From positions 1,751 through 14,812 of the forward strand of contig QHWL01000016.1 of assembly GCA_003222555.1 (NCBI GenBank): a DNA stretch of 13,062 bases, given 5' to 3'. How positions within the stretch are numbered: position 1 is the stretch's first letter; each line of letters begins with the position of its first letter. This stretch comes from Acidobacteriota bacterium. GTDB taxonomy: Bacteria; Acidobacteriota; Vicinamibacteria; Vicinamibacterales; CAVVIG01. Shown piece after piece: positions 8,412 through 13,062 of this stretch. The translations under genes were made by a program, and so were the position numbers. A model generated the notes under the pieces. That model was not told where the DNA came from and ran no database searches. It was given only the letters and a program-made list of their open reading frames with translations.

Positions 8412-8467
8412 ATCGTTGCGGTGATAGCCGTCCTTGATGCGGCACTCGGCACCGAGCGCCTCAAATG
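8412..8467 (-). pseudogene. Relic fragment of a PaaK-like ligase gene
   Basis: This stretch matches 9900-9955, inside the ligase gene, at 53 of 56 bases in the same orientation. Read on the minus strand it encodes FEALGAECRIKDGYHRND, against FGALGAECRIQDGYHRND in the intact ligase (residues 251-268). Two differences change an amino acid and one is silent. Beyond 8411 the DNA diverges, but the frame still reads LGFLL opposite FSFFF, a conservative match. That suggests the remnant comes from a second, diverged ligase gene rather than from a simple copy. The frame differs from that of fdhE and there is no room for a full gene. It fills nearly all of the divergent gap between fdhE and tatC, so promoters for both must lie in or beside it. 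Confidence 0.8.
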
Positions 8468-8474
8468 GTAGGGC

Positions 8475-9308
8475 GTGTTAGTCTTTCAAGACCAGATGAC
8501 TTTGGTGCCCTTTTCAAGCAGGCGCTCGAAAGCGTCGGATTCGCCCTCCTCTTTCGACGGGCTGTTGGGGAACGTCTCTGTACTCGAACGTCTCGACGAA
8601 CTCCGGCGGCGGCTTGTCCATTCGGCCCTTGCGGTCTGCGTGGGCGTCCTCGCCGGATTCGCGTTCATCAATCAGGTTGTCACCTTCATTCTCGGTCCCA
8701 CTCGACGGGCGCTGCCGGGCGGTACCCGGCTGATCTACACGCAACCGGGCGAGGCGTTCGGGCTCTACATCAAGATTGCGCTGATCGTCGGCGTAGTCGT
8801 CGCAATGCCCTACATCATGTATCAGCTGTGGCAGCTCGTCGCGCCGCTAGTGCCGGTGACGGCGCGGCGATTCACAATCCCGTTCGTGCTGTTCACGACG
8901 CTGGGCTTCATCGCGGGGGCCGCGTTCACACATTTCTTGGCGTTTCCCTACCTGATGGTGTTCTTCGCCAGCTTCCATACGCCAGATCTGCTGTTCATGC
9001 CGAGGCTGGAAGACGTGTTCGACCTTTACGCGAACATGCTCCTCGCCATGGGGGCCGTGTTCCAAATGCCGACGGTCGTATTTTTTCTCGCGAAGACCGG
9101 GCTGGTCACGGCGGGACTTCTCTGGCGGAGCTTCCGCTACGCGTTCCTGCTGATCTTCATTGTTTCTGCTGTGATTACGCCGACCGGCGACATGGTCACG
9201 CAGACGATCTTTGCCGCCCCGATGGTGGGCTTATACGTCCTGAGCATTCTGATTGCGTGGGTGTTTGGCAAGGCTCGGCTGACGCCGAGCGATGAGTCGA
9301 GAGAATAA
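8475..9308 (+). CDS. tatC: Sec-independent (twin-arginine) translocase subunit TatC
   Basis: This 277-residue protein is the receptor and core channel subunit that recognises twin-arginine signals in the inner membrane. The family signature RLDELRRRL is at 39-47. The conserved periplasmic-loop motif PGEAF is at 91-95 (E93 corresponds to E. coli Glu103). MPYIMYQLWQLVAP (111-124) and VITPTGD (233-239) are also typical. Six hydrophobic segments fit the six-helix fold (about 50-74, 99-121, 137-165, 186-206, 222-236 and 246-265). The start is uncertain: GTG 8475 gives a 38-residue polar lead before the signature, longer than usual, while ATG 8496 or a later TTG would be nearer the family length. 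An AGGG lies just before the GTG. No tatA or tatB is adjacent. It diverges from fdhE and the Tat-dependent formate dehydrogenase operon, whose alpha subunit is an obvious client. Confidence 0.94.
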   Translation: MLVFQDQMTLVPFSSRRSKASDSPSSFDGLLGNVSVLERLDELRRRLVHSALAVCVGVLAGFAFINQVVTFILGPTRRALPGGTRLIYTQPGEAFGLYIKIALIVGVVVAMPYIMYQLWQLVAPLVPVTARRFTIPFVLFTTLGFIAGAAFTHFLAFPYLMVFFASFHTPDLLFMPRLEDVFDLYANMLLAMGAVFQMPTVVFFLAKTGLVTAGLLWRSFRYAFLLIFIVSAVITPTGDMVTQTIFAAPMVGLYVLSILIAWVFGKARLTPSDESRE

Positions 9309-9328
9309 CCGCCAGGATAGGTCGTGAG

Positions 9329-9342
9329 GCTCCGCCTGGAGC
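9329..9342. terminator. Short hairpin between convergent tatC and ligase genes
   Basis: GCTCC, the loop GCCT and GGAGC form a five-pair hairpin inside the 45-base gap between the two convergent stop codons. There is no T-run after it on either strand in the right position (five A's follow on the plus strand), so a role as an intrinsic terminator is only possible. Confidence 0.3.
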
Positions 9343-9353
9343 GTGTCAAAAAT

Positions 9354-10703
9354 CTACATGGGTAGCACCGATGGGTCGCTGCGCATCTGCCTCTGGTCGA
9401 CGACGCGGCGGAGCTTTCTGCCGTGTCCGCGCAAGCTGCCGGTGGGATGGACTATGACGCGCAGCTCGTACAAATGCATCTCACGGTTTCGCCAGAAGTC
9501 GCCGAAACGCTCGCGCAGGCTGGTCAGGATGCGGGTCTCGACAGCGCGCTGTCCCGAATGGCTCTCCATCTCAACGTGAAGGACGATGACATCGCGCGTG
9601 CCATCGTGCCCGACCACGGCCTGCCAATCGCTGCCGATGCACGTTGTACCACGCAGCACCTCGTCGAAGACCCACGGGCCAACGTTGCCCATGCCGCACA
9701 CCACCATTTCGTCGCACCGGCCGCGAATCTTTGCGAGGCGGCCCGTTGAGATGCCGCACTGACACTGGCCGTCCACCAATCGCGTGAGATCGCTCGATCG
9801 ATAGCGGATGAGCGGCATGACACGGTACGACAGCGTGGTGTAGACGACCTCGCCGTACCCGTCGGCATCCGCGACCGGCACCTCGAAGAAGAAGGAGAAA
9901 TCGTTGCGGTGATAGCCGTCCTGGATGCGGCACTCGGCGCCGAGCGCCCCAAATGATTCGGTCTGCCCGTAATTGAGATAGAGCGGCGCCCCCCAAGTCT
10001 CCTCGACCGCCAGCCGGGCGGACTCGGAGATGTTTTCGCCGCCCGCGAACAGGAATTTCAGCGGCCACGAGCCTCGGACCTGCGCTATCTCCGACAGTCG
10101 CACGACCCACGACGGCTCTCCAAAGATGACGGTCGGACGGTACTGTTTCGCGCGATCGTAGAACTCGCCCGCGTCGATCTTCCCGGCCTCGACGTGAAAG
10201 CAGCCGAGCAGGTCGAGCGCCGACCGCACCACATAGGGTGACACCCAGAACGAGCAATCGAAGGCGCTGACAACGCGATCGTCGGGACGCAAGCCGAGCA
10301 GATGCAGCCAGATCGCGCTCAGGCGTCCCATGTCGGCGATTTCACGACGGGAGAAGAACACGCGCTTGGGCACCGGAGACGTCGTGCCGGTTGTCTCGAA
10401 CGCCGTATCCGCGCGGCGCACGAGGAACTGGTCGGGGCCGTGCGATCGGAGATCCTCGCCAGTCGTGTAGAAATCGCCAAGCTGCGAAGGATGATCGATG
10501 CGGCGCACGTCGATGCCGCGGCGGCGAAACTGTTCGCGGTAGAACGTCGATCGCTCCGCCGCGATCCGCAGCGTGCGCCTGAAGCGCGCCAGACGCATCG
10601 CCTCCAATGCCGACGGAGGAATGAACCCGAGCAATTCGATCGCGCGCTGGGGGCTCGTGCGGAGGGCCAGGAGCTCGGCGAGTTCGACAAGCGAGGTCAG
10701 CAT
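9354..10703 (-). CDS. PaaK-like adenylate-forming ligase (phenylacetate-CoA ligase/F390 synthetase family)
   Basis: This 449-residue enzyme should activate a carboxylic acid as an acyl-adenylate and hand it to a thiol or amine acceptor. Core motifs are in order: the P-loop ETTGTTSPVPK (103-113), FAGGENISESAR (219-230), the A5 motif YGQTES (245-250), YRSSDL (301-306) with CQC (314-316) just after it, GRCDEMV (328-334), and a C-terminal catalytic-lysine region GHGRKLRR with K430. The length fits the PaaK family (about 430-450). The substrate is unknown: the P-loop and acid-pocket residues do not tell me phenylacetate from others, and no paa genes are nearby. It is the last gene of the run with the phosphatase and aminotransferase and starts 12 bases after the aminotransferase stop codon. 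LuxE-like acyl-protein synthetases are related and cannot be excluded. Confidence 0.85.
   Translation of the reverse strand: MLTSLVELAELLALRTSPQRAIELLGFIPPSALEAMRLARFRRTLRIAAERSTFYREQFRRRGIDVRRIDHPSQLGDFYTTGEDLRSHGPDQFLVRRADTAFETTGTTSPVPKRVFFSRREIADMGRLSAIWLHLLGLRPDDRVVSAFDCSFWVSPYVVRSALDLLGCFHVEAGKIDAGEFYDRAKQYRPTVIFGEPSWVVRLSEIAQVRGSWPLKFLFAGGENISESARLAVEETWGAPLYLNYGQTESFGALGAECRIQDGYHRNDFSFFFEVPVADADGYGEVVYTTLSYRVMPLIRYRSSDLTRLVDGQCQCGISTGRLAKIRGRCDEMVVCGMGNVGPWVFDEVLRGTTCIGSDWQAVVGHDGTRDVIVLHVEMESHSGQRAVETRILTSLRERFGDFWRNREMHLYELRVIVHPTGSLRGHGRKLRRVVDQRQMRSDPSVLPM
9900..9955 (-). repeat. Intact partner of the duplicated 56-bp segment
   Basis: This part of the ligase gene (residues 251-268, just after the A5 motif) is 53/56 identical to 8412-8467, in direct orientation and 1488 bases away. 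The two copies bracket tatC and the 3' third of the ligase gene. Similarity drops sharply on the plus-strand right side after CAAATG and fades on the left. Confidence 0.85.
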
Positions 10704-10715
10704 CTTAGAACCCGC

Positions 10716-12101
10716 TCACACCCGCTCCGGCGCGCATCGTCGAATGAGTTGCTCCAGCAGCTCGACCCCGAGATCGATCTCGTCTTCGGTGATCTCGAAA
10801 CATGGCGCGAGCGTGAACACGTTCTTGTAGTACCCGCCTACATCGAGGATCAATCCCATGCGCTTGCCGCGGGCGATCAGGTCACCCTTCAGGCCTTCCA
10901 CAAAAATTCTGTCCGTCAGCGCGCGATCGGGCTCAAAGCCATCCCCTCCGCAGATCTCGATGCGAAGCGCCATCCCCATGCCATCGGTGTGGCCGATCAC
11001 CTTTGGATAGCGACGCTGCAAGTCCTTGATCTGCGAAAGGAAATATGCCCCCTTTCGGTTCGTGGTGTCCTCGTAGTCGTGTTCGGCCATCATGCGGACA
11101 GCCTCGAGCGCCACCGCCGTGCCAAGGGTGTTCGACGAGAACGTCGAATGCGTCGATCCAGGCGGGAACACCTCGGGCGAGATCAGATCCTCGCGCGCCC
11201 ACACGCCGCTGAGCGGATTGAGCCCGTTGGTCAAAGCCTTCCCGAACACGATGATGTCCGGCGCGACGCCGAAATTTTCGATGGCCCAGAACTTCCCGGC
11301 CCGGTAGAACCCCATCTGGATCTCATCGTCGACCATGAGGATGTGGCGCTCGTCGAGGATCTTCCTGAGACCGGCGAAGTAGCCGGGAGGCGGAATCACG
11401 TAGCCGCCGGTACCCTGAATCGGCTCGATATAGAAAGCGGAGAACTCGGATTCGCCCGTTTTCCCGTCCCAGAACGAGTTGTACTCGGAGTCGAAATTCT
11501 GCTCGAACTGCTTCAGGCAGTACAGCCCGCAGTCGTCGAACTTCTTGTCGTACGGGCACCGGAAACAGTAGGGGAACGGCACGAAGTGCGCCCGATCGGA
11601 AAAATGCCCGTAGCGGCGGCGATACCGGTAGCTCGATGTGATGGCGCTCGCGGCCAGGGTCCGGCCGTGATATCCGCCCATGAACGCGAACACCAGGTTC
11701 TTGCCGGTCGCGTTCCGCACGAGTTTGAGCGAGTCCTCGATCGCCTGCGAGCCGCCGACGTTGAAATGCACGCGGCCGTCGATGCCGAACCGGGACGCGT
11801 TCAGCCGGCCAATCGCCGCAGCGAGTTCGATCTTGTCCGCATGAAGGTACTGACAAGCGAGCTGCGGCAGCGTATTCAGTTGCCGCGTGAGCGCCGCGTT
11901 CAGGCGGCGGTTGCCGTACCCGAAGCTCGCCGCCGAGTACCACATCTGCAAATCGAGATACGGCGTGCCCTCCCGGTCGTACAGATAACTGCCCTCCGAG
12001 CGCTCGAAACACTTCGGCGGATCCAGGTAATGGACCGTGTCGCCCCACGAACAGTGCTTGCGTTCCAGCTCGAGAAGTTCGGCCTCGGTCTTGTTGCTCA
12101 T
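10716..12101 (-). CDS. Class III PLP-dependent aminotransferase
   Basis: This 461-residue protein is a class III (omega-type) aminotransferase. The PLP-binding lysine is K288 in FGKALTNG, the aspartate pairing with the pyridine nitrogen is D259 in MVDDEIQMG, and the phosphate cup includes GGSQAIE (116-122) and STHSTFSSN (316-324). YHGRT (144-148) and EPIQGTGGYV (226-235) are also diagnostic. It is closest by eye to the 4-aminobutyrate, putrescine or ornithine aminotransferase branch that carries a cysteine-rich insert, here C179, C182, C191 and C195 (CFRCPY...CGLYC). The amino donor or acceptor cannot be read from sequence. The ATG at 12101 overlaps the phosphatase stop by four bases (ATGA), with a weak AAGG upstream, so expression is coupled. 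Together with the phosphatase and ligase it suggests a pathway that makes an amino compound and then activates or ligates an acid. Confidence 0.92.
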   Translation of the reverse strand: MSNKTEAELLELERKHCSWGDTVHYLDPPKCFERSEGSYLYDREGTPYLDLQMWYSAASFGYGNRRLNAALTRQLNTLPQLACQYLHADKIELAAAIGRLNASRFGIDGRVHFNVGGSQAIEDSLKLVRNATGKNLVFAFMGGYHGRTLAASAITSSYRYRRRYGHFSDRAHFVPFPYCFRCPYDKKFDDCGLYCLKQFEQNFDSEYNSFWDGKTGESEFSAFYIEPIQGTGGYVIPPPGYFAGLRKILDERHILMVDDEIQMGFYRAGKFWAIENFGVAPDIIVFGKALTNGLNPLSGVWAREDLISPEVFPPGSTHSTFSSNTLGTAVALEAVRMMAEHDYEDTTNRKGAYFLSQIKDLQRRYPKVIGHTDGMGMALRIEICGGDGFEPDRALTDRIFVEGLKGDLIARGKRMGLILDVGGYYKNVFTLAPCFEITEDEIDLGVELLEQLIRRCAPERV

Positions 12102-12820
12102 ACTGGTGGGAATACCTTACCGCAGAGCGACGGCGGCCGCCCCAGGCCAGCTCCCAGCAATCGGTCGATACCCTCGGCAACCGCCGCGAGCGTGCGATAG
12201 GGCGTGTACGCGATTGACGCCTTGTCGCAGGCCGCCGCCAACTTGTCCTTGGCGAACACGATGTTCGCAGAGTTCGCCGCCCACCGATCGGACATCCCGT
12301 CTCCGACAAACACGGTGACGGCGCCGACTCCTTTCAGGCAATCCATCGCCCTGGGCTTGCAGGTCGCGCAACCGTGCGCGCACGGCTCGGGCGGGTGCGG
12401 GAAGCTCGCCAGCCACCGCCTGCCGTTCGGGCGCAGGCTGCTCGACACGATGTGCGAGTTGGTCAGGCGCGTGAGAACATTCACGTCCCTTCGCCCCAGA
12501 ATTCGCTCAATGCAGTAATCAAAGCCGTCGCTGACGATATGGACTGGCACACCAAGCGCCTCACAGGTATCGAGCAACCCGGCCAGGCCCGGATCGACGC
12601 TGATGTCATCCAGCAAGCGGTCGACCTGCTCCCTGGTCGCGCTCACAAGCGCCATCTGGGCAGCCAGACACTCCCGCGATCCGATCCGTCCGGACAACCA
12701 CGCCTCCTCGACCTGCAGCCACGCCGAATCGGCGAACGCCTCGAGAATGGCATCGGTCGCATCACGAAGCGTGATGGTCCCGTCGAAGTCGAGAAAGACG
12801 ACCGCATCTGGTCCAAGCAT
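12098..12820 (-). CDS. HAD-superfamily phosphatase, MtnX/phosphoserine-phosphatase-like
   Basis: This 240-residue enzyme is close in size to B. subtilis MtnX (235). HAD motif I is DFDGT with the nucleophile D11 and acid D13, motif II is S97 in IVSDG, motif III is probably K155, and motif IV is GDGMSD (173-178) with D174 and D178. The MtnX-type cysteine stretch is kept: FPHPPEPCAHGCATCKP, C147, C151 and C154 beside K155. MtnX removes phosphate from a methionine-salvage intermediate, but no other mtn gene is here, and the tie to an aminotransferase and a ligase argues for another phosphate ester. The frame stays open upstream to 12913, but that lead is Arg-rich shadow sequence overlapping the previous gene. 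ATG 12820 puts motif I ten residues in, as in relatives. It starts 14 bases after the stop codon of the previous gene and overlaps the next gene by four bases. Confidence 0.87.
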   Translation of the reverse strand: MLGPDAVVFLDFDGTITLRDATDAILEAFADSAWLQVEEAWLSGRIGSRECLAAQMALVSATREQVDRLLDDISVDPGLAGLLDTCEALGVPVHIVSDGFDYCIERILGRRDVNVLTRLTNSHIVSSSLRPNGRRWLASFPHPPEPCAHGCATCKPRAMDCLKGVGAVTVFVGDGMSDRWAANSANIVFAKDKLAAACDKASIAYTPYRTLAAVAEGIDRLLGAGLGRPPSLCGKVFPPV

Positions 12821-12834
12821 GAACCCGAGTCCAA

Positions 12835-13062
12835 CTAGGACGTGACCGGCACACGCGTCCAGCTGCCTATCTGGTCGACGACGTCGGCGGTCACGGCGGC
12901 TTCGCCGCGCCATACCGCCTTCATGAGCGCGGTGCGCGGAGCACGGAGCGGCCGGATGCCGTCCAGGTCCGGTCTGATGTAGATGAGTGAATCGTCAACC
13001 GGCGGAGGGGCGGGAGCAGAAAACCGACAATCGGATACGATGACGTGTGTAGCGCCCAACAG
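12835..13062 (-). CDS. C-terminal end of an unidentified protein, cut by the window edge
   Basis: About 75 C-terminal residues are visible, ending at TAG (12835-12837); the frame remains open to the last base of the window. It reads as a real gene rather than a shadow: it begins with a strand-like LLGATHVIVSDCRF, then a Pro-rich stretch, then a predicted helix (RTALMKAVWRGEAAVTADVV), and it sits 14 bases ahead of the phosphatase start with no terminator between. The 5' end is missing, so no start can be given; a TTG near 13059 is only an open codon in frame. I do not recognise the family. Its position makes it the presumed first visible gene of the phosphatase-aminotransferase-ligase run. Confidence 0.6.
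   Translation of the reverse strand: MLGATHVIVSDCRFSAPAPPPVDDSLIYIRPDLDGIRPLRAPRTALMKAVWRGEAAVTADVVDQIGSWTRVPVTS

Noticed and set aside
8393..8464. N-terminal extension of FdhE to the TTG at 8464
   Set aside because: The extra residues come from translating the ligase relic out of frame and match nothing in FdhE.
8465..9295. 276-residue plus-strand frame starting at ATG 8465
   Set aside because: It overlaps tatC almost fully in another frame; only the tatC frame shows membrane helices and family motifs.
10302..12200. 632-residue open frame on the plus strand across the aminotransferase and ligase genes
   Set aside because: It is antisense to two well-supported enzymes and has shadow-like composition (Arg, Glu, His and Asp rich, no motifs).
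9395..12885. Shared CTGGTCGACGACG near 9396 and near 12872
   Set aside because: It is only about 13-14 bases in GC-rich coding DNA, in both cases encoding a common VVDQ-type stretch, and is probably chance.
1..13062. CRISPR array, tRNA, rRNA or insertion sequence
   Set aside because: I saw no regularly spaced repeats, no tRNA-like or rRNA-like sequence, and no transposase or terminal inverted repeats. The only notable repeat is the single 56-bp pair.

Overview
This GC-rich bacterial window has tightly packed genes, short overlaps and frequent GTG starts. The organism looks Gram-negative: it encodes an exported beta-barrel-like protein, a periplasmic c-type cytochrome, a Tat-exported respiratory formate dehydrogenase and TatC. 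The gene style recalls soil or groundwater lineages such as Acidobacteriota or Methylomirabilota, but the sequence alone does not fix the taxon. Because it makes a selenoprotein, the genome should encode SelA, SelB, SelD and tRNA-Sec elsewhere.

Layout, left to right. (1) 142-1382, plus strand: a signal-peptide protein that looks like an outer-membrane barrel, followed with a one-base overlap by a small mono-heme cytochrome c. (2) 1413-8392, minus strand: a five-gene run read in the order fdhE, allantoinase-like amidohydrolase, formate dehydrogenase alpha, beta and gamma. The alpha-subunit frame is interrupted by one TGA at 5605-5607. This is a selenocysteine codon, not a frameshift: the flanking residues match the FdnG/FdoG active site, and the RNA just downstream folds into a bacterial SECIS hairpin with the bulged U17 and loop G23-U24. 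(3) 8412-8467: the divergent gap between fdhE and tatC is filled by a 56-bp relic, 53/56 identical to part of the ligase gene 1.5 kb away. (4) 8475-9308, plus strand: tatC without tatA or tatB beside it. (5) 9354-13062, minus strand: a compact run read as an unidentified gene (cut by the window edge), an MtnX-like HAD phosphatase, a class III aminotransferase and a PaaK-like adenylate-forming ligase.

How the parts fit. FdhA carries a twin-arginine signal, so TatC next door is its likely export channel and FdhE its maturation factor. The beta subunit carries electrons through four [4Fe-4S] clusters to the di-heme cytochrome b gamma subunit and on to quinone, with formate oxidised on the periplasmic side. 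No fdhD is present. The amidohydrolase between fdhE and fdhA is the odd member: it suggests a link between ureide or cyclic-amide breakdown and formate oxidation, or simply co-transcription. The right-hand run (phosphatase, aminotransferase, ligase) looks like part of a small-molecule biosynthetic or modification pathway that I cannot match to a known one.
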